Shown here: in pieces, positions 15,523-23,500 of the stretch | Numbering within the stretch: the first letter of the stretch is position 1 | Layout: the number at the start of each line of letters is the position of its first letter | Source of the DNA: Streptomyces cyaneofuscatus | Lineage (GTDB): Bacteria; Actinomycetota; Actinomycetes; Streptomycetales; Streptomycetaceae | Direction of reading: 5' to 3' | Length of the DNA: 41,639 nt | Assembly (NCBI RefSeq): GCF_000718135.1 | Contig: NZ_JOEM01000034.1 | Coordinates: 1-41,639 of the forward strand | Translations under genes and position numbers: made by a program | The notes under the pieces: generated by a model | What the model was told of the DNA's origin: nothing | What the model saw: only the letters and a program-made list of their open reading frames with translations | Database searches by the model: none

Positions 15523-16376
15523 CGGGAGCCCCGGCATCCGCGGCAGGCGGTTCCGGCGCGAAGCCGGTCCGCGGCGGCAAGCTGGGCACCGCGGCCGTCA
15601 ACCAGGCCAGCCTCTGGAACATCGCCAACATCCTGACCATGGTGCGGCTGCTGCTCGTCCCCGGCTTCGTGCTGCTGCTGTTCCACAACGGCGGGTACGA
15701 CCCGGTCTGGCGCTCTTTCGCCTGGGCGGCCTTCGCCATCGCCATGATCACCGACCTGTTCGACGGTCATCTGGCGCGGGCGTACAACCTGGTCACGGAC
15801 TTCGGGAAGATCGCCGACCCGATCGCCGACAAAGCGATCATGGGTGCCGCGCTGGTCTCCCTCTCCGTCCTGGGCGACCTGCCGTGGTGGATCACCGGGG
15901 TGATCCTCGCCCGTGAGCTGGGCATCACGCTGATGCGGTTCTGGGTGATCCGGCACGCGGTGATCCCGGCCAGCAGAGGCGGCAAGCTGAAGACCCTGGC
16001 GCAGGGGACGGCGGCCGGGATGTACGTCCTGGTGCTCACCGGACCCCTGGCCACCCTGCGCTTCTGGATGATGATGGTGGCCGTCGTGCTGACGGTCGTC
16101 ACCGGTCTCGACTACGTACGCCAGGCCGTCGTCCTGCGCCGCAGGAGCCTCGCCGCCGAGCGGGCCGCCGTGGGCCGGACCGCGGAGGCGCTGAACGAGG
16201 CGGCCGGGTCTCCTGGTGCCGTTGCGGCGGACGCCGGTGCCTCTGGTGCGACGGACGCCGGTGCCGCCGGTGTGACGGATGCCGGTGTTCCCGGGGCGGC
16301 GGTGCGGGTCTCCGGTGGTTCGACGGCTGTGGAGCCCGCCGTGCGCGCGCGTGACGGCGCGGAGGCCGAGCGGTGA
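15519..16376 (+). CDS. pgsA: CDP-diacylglycerol-glycerol-3-phosphate phosphatidyltransferase
   Basis: A 285-aa integral membrane enzyme of phosphatidylglycerol (or related phosphatidylinositol-phosphate) synthesis. The CDP-alcohol phosphotransferase signature DG-x2-AR-x8-G-x3-D-x3-D is intact in the segment DGHLARAYN...[11 protein letters not shown]. About five to six hydrophobic helices follow. The core is about 200 aa, as usual; the last roughly 70 residues are a low-complexity Ala/Gly/Asp tail encoded by imperfect DNA repeats (around 16220-16300). The start overlaps the rimO stop by four bases and the stop overlaps the next start by four bases (GTGA), so rimO-pgsA-pncC form one coupled unit. 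PgsA versus PIP synthase cannot be settled by eye; position next to cinA/pncC favours PgsA. Confidence 0.88.
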   Translation: MTGAPASAAGGSGAKPVRGGKLGTAAVNQASLWNIANILTMVRLLLVPGFVLLLFHNGGYDPVWRSFAWAAFAIAMITDLFDGHLARAYNLVTDFGKIADPIADKAIMGAALVSLSVLGDLPWWITGVILARELGITLMRFWVIRHAVIPASRGGKLKTLAQGTAAGMYVLVLTGPLATLRFWMMMVAVVLTVVTGLDYVRQAVVLRRRSLAAERAAVGRTAEALNEAAGSPGAVAADAGASGATDAGAAGVTDAGVPGAAVRVSGGSTAVEPAVRARDGAEAER

Positions 16377-16891
16377 CAGCCGCTGCCGTTGCTGCCCGGG
16401 TGCTGGAGCTGCTCGTGGAGCGCGGTGAGACGCTCGCCGTCGCCGAATCGCTGACGGGCGGCCTGGTGGCGGCCGAGCTCACCTCCGTACCCGGTGCCTC
16501 CCGGTCCTTCCGGGGATCGGTCACGGCGTACGCCACGGCCCTCAAGGGCGAGATCCTCGGCGTGGACGGGACCCTGCTGGCGGAGCGCGGGGCGGTCGAT
16601 CCCGAGGTCGCGGGGCAGATGGCGGCCGGGGTGCGCCGTACCCTGGGCGCGGACTGGGGTGTCGCCACGACCGGCGTCGCGGGCCCGGAACCGCAGGACG
16701 GGCAGCCCGTCGGGACGGTCTACGTGGCCGTCGCGGGACCTTCCGGCGTCGAGAAAGTGTCCGCTCTGCGATTGAATGGTTCGAGGGCGGACATCCGTAG
16801 AGAGAGTGTACGAAGCGCCCTCGATCTGCTGGCCGGCGAACTCGGAGAGAATGCGCGGGCACAGGATACGGAACAGATCGGGGGGAATTGA
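16373..16891 (+). CDS. pncC: CinA C-terminal domain protein, nicotinamide-nucleotide amidase
   Basis: A 172-aa stand-alone CinA C-terminal domain, the family that deamidates nicotinamide mononucleotide to nicotinate mononucleotide in NAD recycling. Typical motifs are AESLTGGLVAAELTSVPGAS, GSVTAYA, and TTGVAGPEPQDGQPVGTVYVAV. The N-terminal competence/damage domain of full CinA is absent, as in most Streptomyces copies. It begins with GTG overlapping the pgsA stop, and its own stop overlaps an ATG that opens a small frame leading into clgR. Confidence 0.9.
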   Translation: MTAAAVAARVLELLVERGETLAVAESLTGGLVAAELTSVPGASRSFRGSVTAYATALKGEILGVDGTLLAERGAVDPEVAGQMAAGVRRTLGADWGVATTGVAGPEPQDGQPVGTVYVAVAGPSGVEKVSALRLNGSRADIRRESVRSALDLLAGELGENARAQDTEQIGGN

Positions 16892-17004
16892 TGTTTGCAG
16901 CCCTGAGTGAACACGACATCGCTCCCCGCACGGCCGCAGCACAAGGCGGTACGGTAGGGCGTGAAGGATGCGGCTACGCGGTCCGAGGAGGGAGCCACCG
17001 ATGA
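16891..17004 (+). CDS. Possible 37-codon leader frame coupled to clgR
   Basis: An open frame starts at ATG 16891, which overlaps the pncC stop as TGATG, and ends with TGA at 17002-17004, overlapping the clgR start as ATGA. A GGGGGG stretch lies 5-10 bases before its start. Codon third positions are only moderately GC-rich, unlike real Streptomyces genes, and no motif is recognised. It could act as a coupling or leader peptide, or be chance. Confidence 0.25.
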   Translation: MFAALSEHDIAPRTAAAQGGTVGREGCGYAVRGGSHR

Positions 17005-17384
17005 TTCTGCTCCGTCGCCTGCTGGGTGACGTGCTGCGTCGGCAGCGCCAGCGCCAAGGCCGTACTCTGCGCGAAGTCTCCTCGTCCGCCCGGGTCTCGC
17101 TCGGTTATCTGTCCGAGGTGGAGCGGGGGCAGAAGGAGGCATCCTCCGAGCTGCTCTCCGCGATTTGCGACGCGCTTGACGTACGGATGTCCGAGCTCAT
17201 GCGGGAAGTGAGCGACGAGCTCTCGCTCGCCGAGCTGGCCGAGTCGGCAGCTGCCAGTGATCCGGTCCCAGTACCGGTTCGTCCCATGCTCAATTCCGTC
17301 TCCGTGTCGTCGGTCGCAGGAGTGCCGTCGGGACGGGTGACCATCAAGGCGCCCGCGGAAGCGGTGGACGTCGTCGCCGCCTGA
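17001..17384 (+). CDS. clgR: ClgR, Xre-type activator of clp and lon genes
   Basis: A 127-aa transcription factor with an N-terminal Xre/Cro HTH (about 8-65: [48 protein letters not shown]) and a variable tail ending in VDVVAA. In S. lividans ClgR activates clpP1P2, clpC, lon and itself. Its terminal Ala-Ala is a ClpP degradation signal, and that ending is present here. The start at ATG 17001 has a clear GAGGAGG ribosome site; an ATG at 16968 is a weaker alternative. In mycobacteria the homologue activates the LexA-independent promoters of DNA repair genes, a motif found here before lhr and recA. A hairpin terminator follows. Confidence 0.92.
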   Translation: MILLRRLLGDVLRRQRQRQGRTLREVSSSARVSLGYLSEVERGQKEASSELLSAICDALDVRMSELMREVSDELSLAELAESAAASDPVPVPVRPMLNSVSVSSVAGVPSGRVTIKAPAEAVDVVAA

Positions 17385-17412
17385 CCCGCGCGCGGCAACA
17401 GTGCTCGACCGG

Positions 17413-17450
17413 AGTCCCGGTCGGTTCCTACAGGGGCCGGCCGGGACTTT
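17413..17450 (+). terminator. clgR terminator
   Basis: A 12-bp stem (17413-17424 with 17437-17448, one G-U pair), a 12-base loop and a short TTT tail, 28 bases after the clgR stop. Confidence 0.8.
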
Positions 17451-17594
17451 CGCGTGTGCGGCTCTCCTGTGTCCCTTCGCGTGCGGCTTTCGTGTGGTGC
17501 TTTCGTGTGTGAGGCGCGAGGAAGCGGGCAGACGGAGGTTGAGGCCAACATGACTGTTTTGTTTCTTTTGTGCCATCGTGAGTGATGCGCCGAA

Positions 17595-17638
17595 ACGGTC
17601 AGCGAAACGCCTGACGACGGTCAGCAGTACGCCTGACG
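17595..17638 (+). repeat. Two tandem 22-bp dyad repeats upstream of dps (operator candidate)
   Basis: Two adjacent 22-base units (17595-17616 and 17617-17638) are identical at 19 positions. Each holds GTCAG-N8-CTGAC, so four half-sites alternate: 17598, 17611, 17620 and 17633. The three differences fall in the spacers. The array ends 14 bases before the dps start codon and just upstream of its GGGAG ribosome site. It could be a repressor operator or an RNA structure in the leader. Confidence 0.7.
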
Positions 17639-17652
17639 GATGGGAGTTGTGC

Positions 17653-18123
17653 ATGTCTGTGGTGAAGAGCCCACTGTCCGAGAGCGATCTCAAGCTCGTC
17701 GGAGAAGCGCTGCAAGGCGCGCTGGTCGATCTGGTCGACCTCTCCCTCGTGGCGAAGCAGATCCACTGGAACGTGGTCGGCCCGCGCTTCCGGTCCGTGC
17801 ACCTCCAGCTCGACGACGTGGTCGTCACGGCCCGGCAGCACTCCGACACGGTCGCCGAGCGAGCCTCCGCGATCGGGGTCAACCCGGACGGCCGCTCCGC
17901 GACCGTGGCCAAGGAGACCGCCATCCGGTCCGTCCCCGAAGGCTGGATCAAGGACACCGACGCCGTGAAGGCGCTCGTGGACGCCCTGGGTGTGGTCATC
18001 GGCCGGATGCGGGAGCGCATCGAGGTGACCGACGCGCCGGATCCCGTCACCCAGGACATCCTGATCTCACTGACAGCAGACCTCGAAAAGCACGCCTGGA
18101 TGTTCCAGGCCGAAAGTGCCTGA
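17653..18123 (+). CDS. dps: Dps-family DNA-protecting ferritin
   Basis: A 156-aa Dps protein (probably the dpsB type of Streptomyces). Dodecameric Dps oxidises and stores iron and protects and compacts DNA in stress and spores. The ferroxidase residues lie in KQIHWNVVGPRFRSVHLQLDDVV (the His and the DD pair), followed by HSDTVAERASAIGV. The start at ATG 17653 is chosen for its GGGAG ribosome site and typical N-terminus; an in-frame GTG at 17578 would read through the operator-like repeats. A CsbD-like gene follows after 18 bases, apparently in the same transcript. The leader between 17545 and 17575 is unusually AT-rich for this genome. Confidence 0.93.
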   Translation: MSVVKSPLSESDLKLVGEALQGALVDLVDLSLVAKQIHWNVVGPRFRSVHLQLDDVVVTARQHSDTVAERASAIGVNPDGRSATVAKETAIRSVPEGWIKDTDAVKALVDALGVVIGRMRERIEVTDAPDPVTQDILISLTADLEKHAWMFQAESA

Positions 18124-18141
18124 GCGGAAGGAACCGACATC

Positions 18142-18330
18142 GTGACTGGTGACAACGCCATGGACAAGCTCAAGGGCAAGGGCAAGGAGGCCGTCGGCAA
18201 GCTGACCGGCGACCGCCGCAAGGAGTCCGAGGGCAAGGCCGACCAGGCCAAGGCCTCGGCCAAGGACAAGGTCGACGGGGCCGGCGACCGCGCGAAGGGC
18301 GTCACGGACTCGCTCCGCGACGACAAGTAG
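18142..18330 (+). CDS. CsbD-family general stress protein
   Basis: A 62-aa highly charged protein, rich in Lys, Asp, Gly and Ala, with the CsbD pattern DKLKGKGKEAVGKLTGDRR and KADQAKASAKDKVDGAGD. CsbD of Bacillus is a sigma-B general stress protein of unknown action. The GTG start at 18142 is preceded by GGAAGGAA and lies 18 bases after the dps stop, so both are probably co-transcribed stress genes. A strong terminator follows. Confidence 0.9.
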   Translation: MTGDNAMDKLKGKGKEAVGKLTGDRRKESEGKADQAKASAKDKVDGAGDRAKGVTDSLRDDK

Positions 18331-18357
18331 CGGCCGGTGGCGCCTCGCGCCCCCCTG

Positions 18358-18398
18358 CCCCGAGTGCCCCCGCCGGTCATCGGCGGGGGCACTCGGGG
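18358..18398 (+). terminator. Strong terminator after dps-csbD
   Basis: A perfect 17-bp inverted repeat (18358-18374 with 18382-18398), 7-base loop, followed by TTT. It starts 27 bases after the csbD stop. Confidence 0.92.
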
Positions 18399-18496
18399 TT
18401 TGGGGGCGGGTGCCCCTTCGGTCGTCCGTTCTGGATGCAGTGGTGCCGCTGCCAGGGGAAACTGCCCGAAAGGACGTCGGCCGCAGGAGGGCAGCG

Positions 18497-18859
18497 ATGG
18501 TACGGCGGTGGATACCGGCGCTGGTCCTCGGCGGGTTGTGGTGGTGGGCGGTGCTGCGGCTGGTGCTCCAGCCGGAGCAGGCCGGTGCGGTGGAGGGGGC
18601 GGTGGCGGCCGGGGGCTGGGGGCTGAGCCTGCTGCCGGTCCATGTGGCGTCGGGGGTCTCGGGTGTCCTCGGAGGTTCGTCGGGGGGTGTGGGGGAGCCG
18701 GTCGGGTATGCGGGGCCGGAGGGGGAGGCTTCACGGGGCCGGCCACGGCGGCTTGCGGCGGCCCCTGGACGGCTCGTGGTGGCCTCGGGGCGGCTTGTGG
18801 CGGGCCTCACCAGGGCATGGCGACGCCGCCGTTCGGGCGGAGGATCTGGCCGGTCATGA
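18497..18859 (+). CDS. Small hypothetical membrane protein
   Basis: A 120-aa protein starting MVRRWIPALVLGGLWWWAV with an excellent AGGAGGG ribosome site (18485-18491) six bases before the ATG. There is one N-terminal transmembrane helix (about 5-23), then an Ala/Gly-rich hydrophobic stretch and a low-complexity Gly/Arg tail. The first about 55 residues look like a genuine actinobacterial small membrane protein. The tail overlaps the 3' end of the convergent SDR gene by 53 bases and may be a frameshifted or read-through extension. Function unknown. Confidence 0.65.
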   Translation: MVRRWIPALVLGGLWWWAVLRLVLQPEQAGAVEGAVAAGGWGLSLLPVHVASGVSGVLGGSSGGVGEPVGYAGPEGEASRGRPRRLAAAPGRLVVASGRLVAGLTRAWRRRRSGGGSGRS

Positions 18860-19580
18860 AAGCCGACGCCTCGGACGCCAGGTGCAGCACGGTGTGGGCG
18901 ACGTCCTCGGGTTCGCCGACCCGGCCCAGCGGCGAGATCCGGGCCATGGTGGCCACCGTCCGTTGCTGCTGTCCGGCTCCGTGCCGGTCGGTCATCGGCG
19001 TACGGATCCAGCCCGGGGCCACCGCATTCACCCGTATGGCGTGCGGGCCCAGCTCGGTGGCGAGCGTCTTCGTGAGCTGGACCACGGCCGCCTTCGCCGC
19101 GCTGTAGCAGAGCAGGCCCGCGGTCGCGAAGTCCACGGCGCCGGACGCCATCGTGATCAGCGAACCGGGCGCGGAGCGGGCGATCATGGAGCGGGCGACC
19201 TCCTGGCAGGCGTACAGCACCCCCTTGAAATTGACCGCCAGCACCCGGTCCAGGTCGTCGTCCTCCGTCTCCAGGACGCTGCTGGTGTGCATGATCCCGG
19301 CCACGGCGACCAGGATGTCCACCTCTCCCGCCGCCCGGACGGCCGCGCGGACCCCGTCCCGGTCGGTGACGTGGAGCGGGTGGGTGCGGGCAGAGCCGCC
19401 CGCGCTCGTGATCACCTCGTACGTCCTCCGCAGGCCGGTCTCGTCGCGGTCGGCGCAGTGGACCGTGGCTCCGGCCTCGGCCAGCAGTACGGCGCAGGCC
19501 CGGCCGATACCGCTCGCGGCGCCGGTGATGAACGCGGAGCGGCCCGTGAGGTCGTACGCGTCGTACGCGGAGAGGGGCAT
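18807..19580 (-). CDS. SDR-family NAD(P)-dependent oxidoreductase
   Basis: A 257-aa classical short-chain dehydrogenase/reductase. The cofactor motif TGAASGIG lies at residues 19-26 and an acidic residue after the second strand (CADRDE) suggests NAD preference. VAVAGIM stands where NNAG is usual, and the catalytic YSAAK is present together with an upstream Ser (ITMASGA) and PGWIRTPM. Substrate unknown. The ATG at 19580 lies just six bases after a TACGGT -10 element, so the mRNA is probably leaderless. It lies after nei on the same strand but has its own promoter. Confidence 0.9.
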   Translation of the reverse strand: MPLSAYDAYDLTGRSAFITGAASGIGRACAVLLAEAGATVHCADRDETGLRRTYEVITSAGGSARTHPLHVTDRDGVRAAVRAAGEVDILVAVAGIMHTSSVLETEDDDLDRVLAVNFKGVLYACQEVARSMIARSAPGSLITMASGAVDFATAGLLCYSAAKAAVVQLTKTLATELGPHAIRVNAVAPGWIRTPMTDRHGAGQQQRTVATMARISPLGRVGEPEDVAHTVLHLASEASAFMTGQILRPNGGVAMPW

Positions 19581-19586
19581 GACGGG

Positions 19587-19616
19587 ACCGTACGGCTGGA
19601 CCTGACGGGTCGTCAA
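19587..19616 (-). promoter_or_regulatory. Promoter of the SDR gene, leaderless
   Basis: Reading leftward, TTGACG (19611-19616) and TACGGT (19587-19592) are separated by 18 bases. The expected start falls on the ATG at 19580. Both hexamers are close to the consensus for the major sigma factor HrdB. Confidence 0.7.
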
Positions 19617-19639
19617 CTGGCGTGCGGACCTTGAACTGT

Positions 19640-20491
19640 TCAGGGCGTCGGGCCCGCTTGGCAGGCCGGGCACCAGTACGTGGGCCGGTCCTCCTGGTCG
19701 ATCTTCCGGATCGGGGTGCCGCAGCGCAGGCAGGGGCGGCCTCCCCGGCCGTAGACGTAGAGGGGCTCTGGCACCCGGAGGGGCCGGACAGGCCTTCCGG
19801 CGGGTGCGGGGGGCGGCGTGCCCGGGCGGGGGCGGCGCTCGGCTCGGATGGTGGTGGTGCGGGTGGGGCGGTCGCGGTTGGCGTCGAGGAGGCGGTGGGC
19901 CAGGGCGACCAGCCGGGGGAGGGTTCCGTCGGGGAGGGCGCCGACGGGGAGCCAGGGGGTGACGCGGGCCAGGAAGCACAGCTCGCATTTGTAGACATTG
20001 CCGATGCCCGCGAGGTTGCGCTGGTCCAGGAGGGCCTCGCCGAGGGGGCGGTCGGGTGCGGCGAGGAGGCGTTCCACGGCGAGGTAGGGGTCCCAGTCCG
20101 GGCCCAGCAGGTCCGGTCCGAGGTGGCCGACGGCCTTGCTCTCCTCGCTGGTGCGCAGCAGTTCGAGGACGGGGAGGCGGTAGCCGACGGCGGTGTGGTC
20201 GGTGTTGGTCAGGACCGCGCGGATCTGGTGGCCGGGGCCGCCGCGCCAGCGCTCGCCCGGTGCGTAGATCCGCCAGGCCCCGTCCATCCGGAGGTGGCTG
20301 TGCAGGGTCAGCCCGCCCTCGACCCGGGTCAGCAGGTGCTTGCCGCGTGCGGTGACGTCGAGGACGGTGCGGCCGCTGAGGTCGGCAGTGGCGAACCGGG
20401 GGACGCGCAGGTCGGCGTGGGTCAGGACCCGCCCTGCCAGCGCTGCGTGCAGCCGGGCGGCGGTCTGCAGGACGGTGTCTCCTTCGGGCAT
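19640..20491 (-). CDS. nei: DNA glycosylase/AP lyase of the Fpg/Nei family
   Basis: A 283-aa base-excision repair enzyme that removes oxidised bases. The protein begins MPEGDTV, so after Met removal the N-terminal Pro is the Schiff-base nucleophile and Glu3 the general acid, which fixes the start at 20491. MPEGDT and the zinc finger CLRCG...YWCPAC (C-terminal) mark the actinobacterial Nei2 type rather than MutM. The H2TH segment reads LLDQRNLAGIGNVYKCELCF. A GGAGG lies only one base from the ATG, too close for normal use, so initiation may be leaderless. The gene lies 100 bases downstream of lhr on the same strand. Confidence 0.92.
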   Translation of the reverse strand: MPEGDTVLQTAARLHAALAGRVLTHADLRVPRFATADLSGRTVLDVTARGKHLLTRVEGGLTLHSHLRMDGAWRIYAPGERWRGGPGHQIRAVLTNTDHTAVGYRLPVLELLRTSEESKAVGHLGPDLLGPDWDPYLAVERLLAAPDRPLGEALLDQRNLAGIGNVYKCELCFLARVTPWLPVGALPDGTLPRLVALAHRLLDANRDRPTRTTTIRAERRPRPGTPPPAPAGRPVRPLRVPEPLYVYGRGGRPCLRCGTPIRKIDQEDRPTYWCPACQAGPTP

Positions 20492-20553
20492 ACCTCCATG
20501 ATGGGCCCGGCGGGCCGGTTGGGCTCCCGCCTGCCGGGTCATGCTCTCGGGCC

Positions 20554-20595
20554 CTCAGACCTCAGACCTCAGATCTCATGTCTCAGACCTCTCAT
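20554..20595. repeat. Six heptamer repeats at the lhr 3' end
   Basis: CTCAGAC occurs at 20554, 20561 and 20582, with variants CTCAGAT (20568), CTCATGT (20575) and CTCTCAT (20589) in the same 7-base register. The last unit covers the lhr stop codon (20592-20594). The array lies between lhr and nei. Confidence 0.7.
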
Positions 20596-23500
20596 GCCCT
20601 CAGGCGCAGGCCTCTCGGGGTGGCGAGGAAGCCGGCCGCCTCCAGGGTCCGGCCCAGCGGGGAGGTGAGGGAGGAGGCCCCGTTGGTCCGCTCCACCGTC
20701 ACGGTGCCGAGTGCTCCGGCGCGGGCGGACGCGGCCAGGGCCTCGGCCGCCGCCAGGAGCGCCGGGGACTCGGGGTCGGTGGGCCAGGCGAGCAGGGACT
20801 TGCCGCCGCGCTCCATGTAGAGGGTGAGCTCGCCGTCGACGAGGACCACCAGGGCCCCCGCCTTGCGCCCCGGCTTATGGCCTGCGCCGTCCGGGGACTC
20901 CGGCCACGGCAGGGCGGCGCCGTACGCGTTGGCCGGGTCGGCGGCGGCGAGCACCAGGGCCTGGGGGGCGGTGCCCGGGTCCCGGCGGTCGCGGGCCGTG
21001 GCTGCTGCCCGCACCCGGTCCACCGCCCCGTCCATCGCGAACTGGGCGGCCCCGAGGCCCTCCACCACGTAGCCCCGCCGGGCCTGCCCGCTGTCCTCGA
21101 AGGCGGCCAGGATGCGGTACGTCGCGGAGAAGCCGCCCTCCACTCCTTCGGCCTGCACCGCGCCGCGGGTGACCACGCCGTGCCGGTCGAGGAGGGTGCG
21201 GGCCAGGGCGTGGGCGCGGTGGGTCGGCTCCGGCTCGCGCGGGGGCAGCAGGGACCAGCGGCCCGAGACCGTCGGGGGGCCGGTGCGGGAGGCGGGCCGG
21301 GCGGCCGCGGTGAGGGATCCGTACCGCCCGCGGGGCACGTTGCGTCTGGCCCGATGGGCGGTGGAGCCCGCTGTCCGGCCGGAGCCGAGGAGGGAGCGCA
21401 GCGGGGCGAGGGTGTCGTTGGTGAGCCTGCCCGACCAGGCCAGCTCCCAGAGGGCGTCGGCGAGCTGCTGGTCGGAGGCGTCCGGGTGGGTGGTGGCGCG
21501 GACCTGGTCGGCGATCTGCCGGAAGAAGAGGCCGTACCCGCCGGAGAGGGTGGTGAGCAGGGACTCGTGGAGCGCCGACAGCTCCAAGGGGTGCGGGGCG
21601 GGCAGGAGCAGGGGTGCGCTGTCGGCGGGGTAGAGGGAGAGCCAGCCGTCCTTGCCGGGCAGTGCTCCCGCTCCGGCCCAGACGACCTCGCCCGTGGTCG
21701 TCAGCTCGTCGAGCATCGCCGGGGTGTAGCCCATCACCCGGCTCGGCAGGATCAGCTTCTCCAGGGCCGAGGCGGGGACGGGCGCCCCCTGGAGCTGTTC
21801 GACGGCGCGGGCCAGCCCGTCGATGCCACGCAGGCGGTGGGAGCCGAAGTGCTGCCACTGAGGGAGGAAGGAGGCGAGCGCGGCAGGCTCCACCGGCTCC
21901 AGCTCCTGGCGGAGCGCGGCCAGCGAACGGCGGCGGAGCCGGCGCAGCACGGTGGCGTCGCACCACTCCTGGCCGATGCCCGCCGGGTGGAACTCGCCCT
22001 GGACGGTCCGGCCGGAGGCGGCGAGCCGTTGCAGCGCGCCGTCCGTGACGGCGGTGCCGAGGCCGAACCGCTCGGCGGCCCGGGCGGCGGTGAACGGGCC
22101 GTGGGTGCGGGCGAAGCGGGCGAGGAGATCGCCGAGGGGGTCCTTCACCGGCTCGGTGAACGCCTCGGGGACACCGACCGGGAGCGCGGTGCCCAGGGCG
22201 TCGCGCAGCCTCCCGGCGTCCTCGATCGCCGCCCAGTGGTCCGCCCCGGCGATCCGGACCTGGATGGCCCGGCGGGTCGTGGCCAGCTCCGGCGCCCAGG
22301 AGGGCTCGGCACCCCGCTCGGCCAGCTCGGCGTCGGTCAGGGGGCCGAGCACGCGCAGCAGGTCGGCGACGCCTTCGACGTCCTTGATCCGGCGCTCCTC
22401 GGTGAGCCACTGGAGCTCCCGCTCCAGCTCGGTGAGGACCTCGGGGTCGAGCAGCTCGCGCAGCTCCGCCTGGCCCAGCAGCTCGGCCAGGAGGTGGGAG
22501 TCCAGGGAGAGTGCGGCGGCCCGCCGCTCGGCGAGCGGTGAGTCGCCCTCGTACAGGAACTGGGCGACGTAACCGAAGAGGAGGGAGCGGGCGAACGGGG
22601 AGGGCTCCTGGGTGGTGACCTCGACCAGGCGGACCCGGCGCGCCTCCAGGTCACCCATCAGCTCGGTGAGCCCGGGGACGTCGAAGACGTCCTGGAGGCA
22701 CTCGCGGACGGCCTCCAGGACGATCGGGAACGAACCGAACTCGGAGGCCACCTGGAGCAGCTGGGATGCGCGCTGACGCTGCTGCCAGAGCGGGGTGCGC
22801 TTGCCGGGGGAGCGGCGGGGCAGCAGCAGGGCGCGGGCGGCGCACTCCCGGAAACGGGCGGCGAACAGCGCGGACCCGCCGACCTGGTCGGTGACGATCT
22901 GCTGCACCTCGCCCTGGTCGAAGACCACATCGGTGGCACCGACCGGGGGCTGCTCGCTGTCGTACGAAAAGGTCTGTGGGGTCGCTCCGTCGTTCGCCGC
23001 GTCCCCGGCGGGCGGGGCGTCGAAGTCGAGCAGGTCCAGGCCCATCATGTCCGCGTCGGGGAGCCGCAGCACGATCCCGTCGTCGGCGTGCATGACCTGG
23101 GCGTCCATCCCGTACCGCTCACCGAGGCGGGCGGAGAGGGCGAGCGCCCAGGGGGCGTGCACCTGGGCGCCGAAGGGGGAGTGGACGACGACCCGCCAGT
23201 CGCCCAGCTCGTCGCGGAACCGCTCGACCAGGATCGTCCGGTCGTCCGGGACATGGCCGCAGGCCCGGCGCTGCTCGTCCAGGTAGGCCAGGATGTTGTC
23301 CGCCGCCCAGGCGTCCAGCCCGGCGGCGAGCAGCCGGAGCCGGGCGTCCTCCTCGGAGAGGCCGCCGATCTCGCGGAGGAACGCCCCCAGGGCGCGGCCG
23401 AGCTCCAGGGGGCGGCCCAGCTGGTCGCCCTTCCAGAACGGCAGCCTTCCCGGGACGCCCGGGGCGGGGGAGACGAGGACCCGGTCCCGGGTGATGTCCT

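Noticed and set aside
16892..17000. Search for a ClgR operator in front of clgR
   Set aside because: Autoregulation is known in Streptomyces, but I could not find a convincing ClgR-type inverted repeat in this short stretch.
19632..19642. TGAACTGTTCA palindrome near the end of nei, looking like an SOS box
   Set aside because: LexA boxes here need four bases between GAAC and GTTC; this one has a single base. It could be another operator but nothing supports that.
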